13,794 nt of DNA, taken from assembly GCA_900556935.1 (NCBI GenBank), contig USQL01000059.1, positions 1 to 13,794 on the forward strand. The letters run 5' to 3'. Below, in pieces: positions 5,214-11,970 of the stretch (position 1 is the first letter of the stretch; every line of letters begins with the position of its first letter). Below the pieces are notes generated by a model. That model did not search any database, was not told the origin of the DNA, and saw nothing but the letters and a program-made list of their open reading frames with translations. The translations under genes and the position numbers were made by a program. The DNA is from an uncultured Eubacteriales bacterium. Lineage in GTDB: Bacteria > Bacillota > Clostridia > Oscillospirales > Oscillospiraceae.

Positions 5214-6356
5214 ATGAAAGTTACCAGTCTGGAGCTGATTCCCGCCAGCAAGTATCTGTTCATCAAACTACATACCGACGCCGGGATTACGGGCATCGGC
5301 GAGGTCGGCGCCTGGGGCTACCTGGACGGCACCATCGGCGTGCTGAAAAAGCTGGAAGGCTATATTGTCGGCCAGGACCCCATGCGCATTGAGCATCACT
5401 GGCAGTATATGTACCGCAGCATGTACTTCCGGGGCAGCATCCTCATGAGCGCCATCTCCGCCATCGATATTGCCCTGTGGGACATCAAGGGCAAGGCCCT
5501 GGGCGTTCCCGTCTACGAGCTTCTGGGCGGCAAGTGCCGGGATAAGGTCCGCACCTACCCCGCCGTCTTCAAGTTCACCCCGGAGGAGATGGCCGCCGAG
5601 TGCGTCAAGGTCAAGGAGCAGGGCTTTACCGCCGCCCGCCTGATGATTACGGGCGACATCCGGGCCAAGGTCGCCGCCTACGAGGAGGGCATCTACAGCC
5701 ACCGGGTCGCCAGCCAGATTGCCCGGGTCAAGGCCTGCCGGGAAGCGGTGGGGGATGATTTCGACCTGATTCTGGAGGTCCACCGGAGCATGAACCCCAT
5801 GGACGCCATTGCCTTTGCCAAGGGCGTGGAGGCCTACCGGCCCCTGTTCCTGGAAGACCCCATCCCCCCGGACAGCAACGCCGTCATGGCGGAGGTGGCC
5901 TCCAAGACCAGCCTGCCCATCGCCTCCGGCGAGCGCTTTATCAACATCCAGGAGTTTGAGGACCTGATGAACCGTGGGGCCGCCCGGTATGTCCGGCCCG
6001 ACGTGTGCGCCCTGGGCGGCATCACCCCCTGCAAGAAGGTCGCCGCCATGGCGGAGGCCCACTATGTGGAAATCGTCCCCCACAATCCCCTGGGCCCTGT
6101 GTCCACCGCCGCCTGCCTGCAGCTGGACGCGGCCGTGCCCAACGTCTGCATCCAGGAGTTCCCCAGCTTCTACCTCCAGGGCAACGAGAGCAAGATGATT
6201 ACCGCTCCCTTGGAGCTGGACCGCGGATACCTGGTGGTGCCGGACGCCCCCGGCATCGGCATTGAGCTGGTGGAAAACATTACGGAGCTGTTCCCCCCCG
6301 CCCAGCGGAGCATCAGCTGCCAGATTGGCTTTGACGGCGCTGTTCGGGATGTATAA
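5214..6356 (+). CDS. Mandelate racemase/enolase superfamily dehydratase, DgoD-like (paralog 2)
   Basis: A cytoplasmic enzyme of 380 residues, close to the 382 of E. coli DgoD. The capping domain carries GQDPMRIEHHWQYMYR and AIDIALWDIKGKALGVPVYELLGG. The barrel has metal ligands Glu188, Glu214 (FLEDP) and Glu240 (ASGER), with His190 and His290; Asp263 sits in RPDVC. The segment HNPLGPVSTAACLQLD is very like the HCPLGPIALAACLHID I recall from DgoD, making this the closer of the two paralogs to known galactonate-type dehydratases. As in paralog 1, Glu replaces the first metal-binding Asp, and Arg142 (ARLM) stands where DgoD has Lys, so the substrate may be a different acid sugar. The ATG has AAGGAGG at 5199-5205. 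The gene has its own promoter after the lysR terminator and is followed by the permease, which has a further promoter. Confidence 0.9.
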   Translation: MKVTSLELIPASKYLFIKLHTDAGITGIGEVGAWGYLDGTIGVLKKLEGYIVGQDPMRIEHHWQYMYRSMYFRGSILMSAISAIDIALWDIKGKALGVPVYELLGGKCRDKVRTYPAVFKFTPEEMAAECVKVKEQGFTAARLMITGDIRAKVAAYEEGIYSHRVASQIARVKACREAVGDDFDLILEVHRSMNPMDAIAFAKGVEAYRPLFLEDPIPPDSNAVMAEVASKTSLPIASGERFINIQEFEDLMNRGAARYVRPDVCALGGITPCKKVAAMAEAHYVEIVPHNPLGPVSTAACLQLDAAVPNVCIQEFPSFYLQGNESKMITAPLELDRGYLVVPDAPGIGIELVENITELFPPAQRSISCQIGFDGAVRDV

Positions 6357-6391
6357 TCCGGCAAAACGCACAATTTTATGGATGCGATTCT

Positions 6392-6450
6392 GTCTAATTT
6401 GACTATTTTATCTAAAAAATTGATTCCCCGATAAATTTCCTATATTAGAC
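6392..6450. promoter_or_regulatory. Spaced inverted repeat upstream of the permease promoter
   Basis: GTCTAAT (6392-6398) and ATTAGAC (6444-6450) are exact reverse complements with centres about 52 bases apart, roughly five helical turns. The right half overlaps the -35 box of the permease promoter. Paired binding with looping is possible but unproven. Confidence 0.35.
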
Positions 6451-6474
6451 AACCATAGGAAATCATGTTACAAT
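6446..6474 (+). promoter_or_regulatory. Extended -10 promoter of the permease gene
   Basis: The boxes are TAGACA (6446-6451), a 17-base spacer and TACAAT (6469-6474), each five of six, with TG one base before the -10 box (6466-6467). The start would be near 6481, giving a leader of about 50 bases. Confidence 0.65.
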
Positions 6475-6533
6475 TTCTTCATAATTTCGGCGGAGGAAGA
6501 CACTTTCCGCTATAAAAAACAGGAGGAAACACA

Positions 6534-7850
6534 ATGAGTACGCAACTTATCATCTGTCTGGTCATCTTCGTGCTGACCTGCGCCGGTTATATGACCGGTG
6601 TATGGAGCCTTGGTACCGTGGCCATGACCTCCCTGCTGGCCCTGTCCGTGACCGGTTGCCTCACCGCGAAGGACGCCCTGGCCTATTTTGCAAACAGCAA
6701 CGTCATTATGATTGCCGCCATGAGCGTGGTGGCCGCCGGTTTCAACAGGACCAAGTTCTGCACGAACCTGGCAAACGCCATCTCCCACGCCGCCAAGGGC
6801 AGCCTGACCAAGGTCCTGTTCCTGTACTGCCTGCTTGCCATGCTTCTGAGCCAGATGGTTCAGAGCCCCGTGGTGGTCTTCGGCATCGTCGCCCCTCTGT
6901 GCATGACCTCCGCCGAATCCATGGGCGTGTCCAAGTCCAAGATTACCCTGCCCCTGGGACTGGTTTCCATCTCCACCTGCTGCACCCTGCCCATCGGCAC
7001 CGGCGCGACCCAGGCTGCCGAGCTCAACGGCTACATCGCCTCCTACTATGAGAACCTGGAAGGCTTCACCGGCGTCATGCCCACGGTCAACTTCTTTGAC
7101 CCCATGATTGCCCGTCTGCCCATGCTGATTGTCAGCGTCCTGTTCTGCGCTTTCATCTCCACTAAGTTTGCCCCCGATAAGGAAGACCTGGCCGCCAAGA
7201 AGGAAGGCGCCCAGAAGGCCGCCCAGCCGGGCCTGGGTAATGTCTCCGAGGTTGCCGGTATCGTGATCTTCTTCGGCACCGCCGTTGCGCTGATGCTCCA
7301 GGCCTCCGTCCTCAAGTCCCTGCAAATCTGGCAGATCTGCCTGGCCGGTGCCGTGCTGATGGTCATCTTCGGCGTCCTGAAGCCCAAGGAGGCTGTCAAG
7401 TCCGTTCCTCTGAGCATGCTGTTCCTGGTTGTCGGCGCTCTGGCAATGGCCGGTGCCCTGGCCTCCACCGGTGCCGGTGACTGGATTGGCGGCGGCATCA
7501 GCAAGGTCGTTGCCAAGCTGAACAACAACTATCTGGTGGGCCTGATTTTCTTCGTCGTGCCCTTCATCCTCACCCAGTTTATGTCCAACCGCGGCACCAT
7601 GCTGATTTTCATCCCCATCGCCATCGCCACCTGCTACAACCTGGGCGGCAACCCTGTGGGCCTCATCATTCTGATTCAGGCCGGCTGTCTGACCGCCTTC
7701 ATGACCCCCATGGCCACCCCCGCCGTGCCCTACATGATGGAGTACGGCAACTACGACCAGAAGGACCTTTTGAAGGGCGGCTGGCTGTACGCCATCATCG
7801 CCTGTGTGATTTCCGTCGGCTGGATTATGACTATGTACCCGGTCCTGTAA
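6534..7850 (+). CDS. SLC13/DASS-type (ion transporter superfamily) permease
   Basis: An integral membrane protein of 438 residues with about ten to twelve hydrophobic segments in two similar halves. The halves are joined by a charged cytoplasmic linker (about 208-232, APDKEDLAAKKEGAQKAAQ). The build fits the SLC13/CitT/ArsB-like ion transporter superfamily, which moves dicarboxylates, tricarboxylates, sulfate or other anions, often with sodium. The SNT motifs that bind sodium and substrate in the known dicarboxylate carriers seem altered here: the first-half loop reads QSPVVVFG and the second-half loop MSNRGTM. The substrate may therefore differ. A plain AGGAGG ribosome binding site precedes the ATG. 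Its place after two acid-sugar dehydratases suggests uptake of their substrate, but this is inference. A divergent organic-acid carrier unrelated to the dehydratases is possible. Confidence 0.85.
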   Translation: MSTQLIICLVIFVLTCAGYMTGVWSLGTVAMTSLLALSVTGCLTAKDALAYFANSNVIMIAAMSVVAAGFNRTKFCTNLANAISHAAKGSLTKVLFLYCLLAMLLSQMVQSPVVVFGIVAPLCMTSAESMGVSKSKITLPLGLVSISTCCTLPIGTGATQAAELNGYIASYYENLEGFTGVMPTVNFFDPMIARLPMLIVSVLFCAFISTKFAPDKEDLAAKKEGAQKAAQPGLGNVSEVAGIVIFFGTAVALMLQASVLKSLQIWQICLAGAVLMVIFGVLKPKEAVKSVPLSMLFLVVGALAMAGALASTGAGDWIGGGISKVVAKLNNNYLVGLIFFVVPFILTQFMSNRGTMLIFIPIAIATCYNLGGNPVGLIILIQAGCLTAFMTPMATPAVPYMMEYGNYDQKDLLKGGWLYAIIACVISVGWIMTMYPVL

Positions 7851-7876
7851 CGCGCCTCTTCTCAATCCTTTCTATA

Positions 7877-7914
7877 GCGAAACCGCACACGGCTCAGCCC
7901 GTGTGCGGTTTCGC
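7877..7914. terminator. Bidirectional hairpin between convergent genes
   Basis: Perfect 16-base arms GCGAAACCGCACACGG (7877-7892) and CCGTGTGCGGTTTCGC (7899-7914) enclose a six-base loop. It lies between the 3' ends of the permease (+) and the Xaa-Pro peptidase (-). Neither side has a clear T run, so it may act as a transcription barrier or 3' end stabiliser for both messages. Confidence 0.7.
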
Positions 7915-7935
7915 GTTGCGGAATGGAACTTTGTT

Positions 7936-9024
7936 TTAGTGTTCCGGGAAGGGCACCACGGTCAAATCCTTGGGGTAGTGGTTCAGGACCTCGCAGCCGT
8001 CCTCTGTGATCAGCACCAAATCCTCGATGCGGACACCGATGCCCTCCTCGGGAATATAGATGCCGGGCTCCACGGAGAAGCACTGGCCGGGCTGAATCAC
8101 CGCCTGGTTGACGGAGGAAACGTCCCCCGCCTCGTGGACCTCCAGGCCGATGGAGTGGCCGGTGCGGTGGGTGAAATAGGGGCCGAAGCCCTGCTGGGTG
8201 ATATAGTCCCGGGCGGCCTTGTCCACGTCGCACATCCGGTTTCCCGGCCTGGCGGCGGCGATGCCCCGGAGGTTGGCCTCCTTCACAATTTCGTAAATCT
8301 GCCGCTGCCGGGGGCTGACGGTCCCTAAGAACACGGTGCGGGTCATGTCGGAGCAGTAGTCGTCCGTTTTGCCGCCGATGTCCAGCACCACGCAGTCGCC
8401 TCGCTTTCCCCGGCTGTCGTCCGCGGAGTGGTGGGGGTCCGCGGCGTTGCCGGCAAAGGCGGTGATGGGCTCAAAGGAGAAGCCCTGGCACCCGGCATCT
8501 AAATAGAGCTTCAGAAGGATGTCTCCCAGCTCCCGCTCGGTGTGATTCTCCGAGAGAATGGGGATGATTTTACCCATGACCCGGTCGTTCAGCTTCGAGG
8601 CAACCCGCATTTTCTCCTGTTCTTCCTCCGTTTTCCTGGCCCGGACCCCGTCTACGATGGGGGAGGAATTGACGCATTTTCCCGTGTGCAGCTCCTGGAA
8701 GCGCAGCAGGAACCGGGCGGGCCAGTTCTTGTCGATGGCAGCCGTCTCCCCGGGAAGCATGGCGTTTGCAATCAGGGCCACGCCGTCCTGGGTGTCGTTA
8801 TAATAGGTGATGGGTGCCCCCAGGTCTTTTGTTTGCTGGAACAGCTCGTTGATGAAGAACCGATGGTTTCCGTCCGCGCGCAGCACCAGCGCCAGCAGCC
8901 GCTCACCGGGCTCGATGGACACACCGGTTAGGTAAAAAATCACCGCCGGGTCCGAGATTAACAGCTGCCGGATGCCCCGGCCCTCCATAGCGGAGAGAAT
9001 GTTTGTAAGCTTGGTTTGATTCAT
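7936..9024 (-). CDS. M24-family Xaa-Pro dipeptidase/aminopeptidase
   Basis: A cytoplasmic metallopeptidase of 362 residues, expected to cut peptide bonds before proline and help recycle proline-containing peptides. The N-terminal creatinase-like domain (about 5-130) includes DPAVIFYLTGVSIEPGER. The C-terminal pita-bread domain (about 135-360) has the five metal ligands Asp215 (VVLDIGG), Asp226 (CSDMTRT), His290 (RTGHSIGLEVHE), Glu319 (SVEPGIYIP) and Glu334 (VRIEDL), plus His199. All catalytic residues are in place. The ATG at 9024 follows GGAGG (9036-9040 on this strand) with an 11-base gap. The frame stays open upstream only into the repeat element. It is separated from the exonuclease operon by that 252-bp element and ends convergently with the permease. 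It seems unrelated to the dehydratase pathway. Confidence 0.94.
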   Translation of the reverse strand: MNQTKLTNILSAMEGRGIRQLLISDPAVIFYLTGVSIEPGERLLALVLRADGNHRFFINELFQQTKDLGAPITYYNDTQDGVALIANAMLPGETAAIDKNWPARFLLRFQELHTGKCVNSSPIVDGVRARKTEEEQEKMRVASKLNDRVMGKIIPILSENHTERELGDILLKLYLDAGCQGFSFEPITAFAGNAADPHHSADDSRGKRGDCVVLDIGGKTDDYCSDMTRTVFLGTVSPRQRQIYEIVKEANLRGIAAARPGNRMCDVDKAARDYITQQGFGPYFTHRTGHSIGLEVHEAGDVSSVNQAVIQPGQCFSVEPGIYIPEEGIGVRIEDLVLITEDGCEVLNHYPKDLTVVPFPEH

Positions 9025-9059
9025 TTTATGGAAATCCTCCTTTTGACAGATAAAATTGC

Positions 9060-9311
9060 GGGCTCCCCTGAAAGGGGAGCTGTCAGCGAAGCTGACTGAG
9101 GGGTCCGGCTTGGCCATATGCCAAGCCTTGCGCCGTAGGCGCAAATACCGGGTTTTCGGAATGTCCGGGCCAGTATTCCGCCTGCGGCGGAGGCTTTTCG
9201 GCACGAAAAGCCGGACCCTTCAGACCCGGCGTTCGCCGGGCCAGCTCTGCTCTGCATTAAGAGTCCGTAAGCCGCAAGCGGCAACGGCCTCTATACCTTT
9301 CAGGGGAGCCC
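9060..9311. mobile_element. MITE-like element with 16-base terminal inverted repeats
   Basis: The ends are GGGCTCCCCTGAAAGG (9060-9075) and CCTTTCAGGGGAGCCC (9296-9311), a perfect 16-base inverted pair. TGC stands outside both ends (9057-9059 and 9312-9314), a possible three-base target duplication. Inside are many short hairpins: GCTCCCC/GGGGAGC, TCAGC/GCTGA, GGCTTGGC/GCCAAGCC (9107-9127), TTGCGCC/GGCGCAA, CCGCC/GGCGG, CTTTTCG/CGAAAAG, CCCGGCG/CGCCGGG and GCCGC/GCGGC. No protein is encoded. The left end matches the inverted repeat at 1-57. It probably spread non-autonomously; it may also shape the 3' end of the exonuclease message and carry the peptidase promoter region. Confidence 0.6.
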
Positions 9312-9319
9312 TGCTTTTT

Positions 9320-10072
9320 TTACAGCGCAATCTCCAGCGTTACCGGGCAGTGGTCGGAGCCCTGGATATCGGTCAGAATGTCGGCCTGGGTGATTTGGTC
9401 CGCGACGCGGTTGGAGACCAGGAAATAGTCAATGCGCCAACCCGCGTTCTTGGCCCGGGCCTGGAAGCGGTAGGACCACCAGGAATAGAGAATCTTCTCC
9501 GGGTACAGATGGCGGAAGGAATCCGTAAATCCGGCGCTGAGAAGACGCTGGAAGGACTCCCGCTCGGGAAGGGAAAAGCCCGCGTTATTTTCGTTGGTTT
9601 TGGGATTTTTCAGGTCGATGGCCGTGGCGGCCACGTTCAGGTCGCCGCAGGCAATCACCGGCTTCTTTTCGTCCAGGGCGGCCAAATATTCCCGGAAGGC
9701 CCGGTCCCAGGTAAGCCGGTGGTCTAGGCGCGCCAGCTCCTGCTGGGAATTGGGGGTGTAGCAGGTGACGAGGTAAAAGTCTTCGTATTCCAGGGTGATG
9801 AGCCGCCCCTCGGTGTCCAATTCCGGGATGCCAATGCCGTAGGCCACGGACAGCGGCTCCCGCTTGGCGAAAATGGCGGTGCCGGAATAGCCCTTTTTCT
9901 GGGCGGAGCACCAGTACTGGTGGTAGCCCGGGGTGGAGAGGGAGATCTGGTCCGGCTGCAGCTTGGTCTCCTGCAGGCAGAAGAAGTCGGCATCCAGACT
10001 TTGAAAAACGTCCTCAAAGCCCTTGCCCACGCAGGCGCGCAGGCCGTTTACGTTCCAGGAAATCAGTTTCAT
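9320..10072 (-). CDS. xth: Exodeoxyribonuclease III / AP endonuclease
   Basis: A cytoplasmic DNA-repair nuclease of 250 residues, of the exonuclease III family that cuts DNA at abasic sites and trims 3' ends. The family residues are present: Asn7 (SWNVNGLRA), Glu35 (LQETK), Tyr105 (CYTPN), Asp144 and Asn146 (CGDLNVA), Asp215 (GWRIDYFLVS), and Asp240 with His241 (GSDHCPV). The length is normal and nothing is missing. Its ATG overlaps the stop of the GerMN lipoprotein gene by four bases, so it is translated as the last member of the two-component operon. This is an unexpected partner for a repair enzyme and may only reflect shared transcription. The MITE-like element begins nine bases after its stop. 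Confidence 0.96.
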   Translation of the reverse strand: MKLISWNVNGLRACVGKGFEDVFQSLDADFFCLQETKLQPDQISLSTPGYHQYWCSAQKKGYSGTAIFAKREPLSVAYGIGIPELDTEGRLITLEYEDFYLVTCYTPNSQQELARLDHRLTWDRAFREYLAALDEKKPVIACGDLNVAATAIDLKNPKTNENNAGFSLPERESFQRLLSAGFTDSFRHLYPEKILYSWWSYRFQARAKNAGWRIDYFLVSNRVADQITQADILTDIQGSDHCPVTLEIAL

Positions 10073-10557
10073 GGGGTGTCCTCTTTCTTTGAATCATTGT
10101 CAAGGGTCGCGGTGGTGTCCTCCAGAACCAGGGTATCCGGCCGGAGGGTAATCTCCCGGTCGCCGCTGCGGACGGTGACGGCGGAGAAGTGCTCCCAGAA
10201 GGTCTGGGCAAGGCAGGCCCCCGCCAGGGTGAAGGCGGCATCGGTCATGCGGTTGCCGGTGTCGGACAGGGTGACGGTCAGGGCACCGCCGGATTCCTTC
10301 GCCTCCAGAAGCCGGGTGCCCTGGGGGTAGAGGCTCTCCAGATGCTCGTCCGTCGGGCCCAGCAGATACAGCCGCAGCAGGTATTCCGTGCTTTCGTCGG
10401 CGCATTCCCGGGCCTCGGAGCCCACGACGCTTTCGGAAATGCTGTAGACATAGTTTTTCTTGGGGTAATAAAAGGTGGTGGCGCGGTCGGCGGTGGTTCC
10501 GTGGGTACAGCTGCAGAGGAGAAGTGCCGTCAGGCACAGGGCCAGAAGCTTTTTCAT
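10069..10557 (-). CDS. GerMN-domain lipoprotein
   Basis: A small exported protein of 162 residues. The N-terminus is a lipoprotein signal (MKKLLALCLTALLLCSC), with Cys17 as the likely lipidation site, so it should be anchored on the outer face of the membrane. The rest (about 25-145) fits one GerMN domain, with strands such as TTFYYPKKNYVYSI, the helix ECADESTEYLLRLYLLGP, then LYPQGTRLLEA and LTVTLSDT. GerMN domains occur in spore germination protein GerM and in the actinobacterial lipoprotein LpqB; their exact role is unclear. It overlaps the kinase stop and the exonuclease start by ATGA at both ends, so all are co-translated. It may modulate the kinase next to it, as LpqB does for MtrB. The polar tail LDNDSKKEDTP is probably disordered. 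Confidence 0.85.
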   Translation of the reverse strand: MKKLLALCLTALLLCSCTHGTTADRATTFYYPKKNYVYSISESVVGSEARECADESTEYLLRLYLLGPTDEHLESLYPQGTRLLEAKESGGALTVTLSDTGNRMTDAAFTLAGACLAQTFWEHFSAVTVRSGDREITLRPDTLVLEDTTATLDNDSKKEDTP

Positions 10558-11900
10558 GTGGCATCCACCTCCGTATCGAAAATCGGGAAGGTCACCCGGA
10601 AGGTGGTCCCCTCTCCCGGGGTGCTCTCTACGTCGATTTCCCCCCGGTTGCGCCGGACGATGGCCCGGACGATGGCAAGCCCTAAGCCGCTGCCGCCGGT
10701 CTGGCGGGAGCGGGCCTTATCCACCCGGTAGAACCGCTCGAAGATATGGTCGATGGCCTCAGCCGGGATGCCCATGCCGGTGTCGGTGACGGTGAGCCGG
10801 GCGGCATCCATGCTCCTGCCCAGGGTCACGGTGACGCTTCCGCCGGGCTTATTGTATTTGATGCCGTTTTCCATCAGGTTAAACACAATCTGGTACAGGT
10901 CGTCCCGGGTGATGAGGACGGTAGAATCGTCGTCTATGCTCAAAACCAGGGAGATGCCCGCCTTTTCCGCCACGGGCCGGAGCATCCGGGCCACCTGCCG
11001 GATGGTGGGGGCCATGCGGATGAGCTCGGCCTCCGGCGCGGGCTCCCCGTCCACCTTGGTCAGGGACAGGAGCTTCGCGGTCATGCGGTTTAAGCGCTCC
11101 GCCTCGGTGCCGATGTCCTCCACAAATTCCCGCATGGTGTCCGCGTCCATGTCGTTTTGCAAAATGGAGTCCGTCAAAAGCTTGATGGAGGCCAAGGGGG
11201 TTTTCAGCTCGTGGGAGGCATCGGAGACGAACCGGCGGCGCTTTTCCTCGGAGGTTTGCAGCCGCTCGGTCAGGTCGTTAAACTCGCTTGCCAGCATGGT
11301 CAGCTCGTCGTTGCCGCCCACGCTGACCTTCTGGTCGTAGCTGCCCTTCTGGATCACGTGCATGGAGTCCAGAATCGCCCGCATTCGCCGGGAGAAGTGC
11401 CGGGTGTGGACCAGGGAGAAGAGAATCACCACCAGCTCCAAAATCACGGTCACCCGCAGGATGGTATTGAGCAGCAGGTCAATGACGGCACCCTGGGCGG
11501 TATCGTACTCCGTAATATACACGCAGCCCGCCACGGTGCCCAAATCCACAATGGGGGTGGCGGCCCGGGAAATCATGGCCCCCGCGTGGTAGCGCCAGGT
11601 AAAGACATCGTTTCCCTGGCAGGCCCCCAGAATCTCCGGCAGCAGCATGTATTTTCCCAGGGAAGCGTCGGTGCTGTCGTAGATGCACAGGCCGGTGCTG
11701 TCGGTCACCACCAGCCGGGAGGCCCGCAGGCTTTCCAGCTGGCTCAGAATCCCGGAGACCGTGGTGTTGTTCCAGACCTCCAGAGTGGACAGCTCGTCGG
11801 AGGCCAGCTGGCATTTTTCAATCATGGCCTGTTCCTTGTTTTCGTAAAACAGCCGCTGGCTCAGCCGGGTGCAGAACAGGTTCAGGAACAGCAGCACCAC
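10554..11900 (-). CDS. Sensor histidine kinase with extracellular domain (TCS-2); true start probably upstream
   Basis: At least 448 residues. Order: part of a first membrane helix (VLLFLNLFCT), an extracellular sensor region (about 20-140), a second helix (about 141-165), HAMP (about 168-218), the phospho-acceptor segment SDASHELKTPL with His230, the N box NLMENGIKYN, G1 box DTGMGIP, F box FERFYRVDKARS and G2 box GSGLGLAIV. All ATPase motifs are intact. The GTG at 11900 given here is the first standard start codon, but it has no ribosome binding site and cuts the first helix in half. The frame continues upstream as AQFHYTLTYIAVTAV, the natural front of that helix. After the regulator stop the only near-cognate start in frame is CTG at 11960, giving 468 residues. 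It pairs with the regulator just upstream and overlaps the GerMN gene by ATGA. Confidence 0.9.
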   Translation of the reverse strand: MVLLFLNLFCTRLSQRLFYENKEQAMIEKCQLASDELSTLEVWNNTTVSGILSQLESLRASRLVVTDSTGLCIYDSTDASLGKYMLLPEILGACQGNDVFTWRYHAGAMISRAATPIVDLGTVAGCVYITEYDTAQGAVIDLLLNTILRVTVILELVVILFSLVHTRHFSRRMRAILDSMHVIQKGSYDQKVSVGGNDELTMLASEFNDLTERLQTSEEKRRRFVSDASHELKTPLASIKLLTDSILQNDMDADTMREFVEDIGTEAERLNRMTAKLLSLTKVDGEPAPEAELIRMAPTIRQVARMLRPVAEKAGISLVLSIDDDSTVLITRDDLYQIVFNLMENGIKYNKPGGSVTVTLGRSMDAARLTVTDTGMGIPAEAIDHIFERFYRVDKARSRQTGGSGLGLAIVRAIVRRNRGEIDVESTPGEGTTFRVTFPIFDTEVDAT

Positions 11901-11970
11901 CGCCGTAACGGCGATATAGGTTAAGGTATAGTGGAACTGGGCCGTGGAATACCCCCGCAGGGGCTTCTGA

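Noticed and set aside
5268..6371. 367-codon minus-strand open frame opposite dehydratase 2
   Set aside because: It is an antisense shadow of a well-recognised enzyme gene, low in complexity with no domain signature.
6510..7865. 451-codon minus-strand open frame opposite the permease
   Set aside because: It is rich in Gly, His, Gln and Asp in the pattern typical of the antisense of a GC-rich hydrophobic gene, has no recognisable domain, and the permease on the + strand is convincing.
9060..9311. CRISPR array or riboswitch in the hairpin-rich element
   Set aside because: The hairpins are all different and there are no regularly spaced identical repeats; no known riboswitch core was recognised, and a terminal-repeat element explains the ends better.
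9056..9727. 223-codon + strand open frame across the repeat element and exonuclease
   Set aside because: It spans a hairpin-rich repeat and the antisense of the exonuclease gene, with no domain or ribosome binding site.
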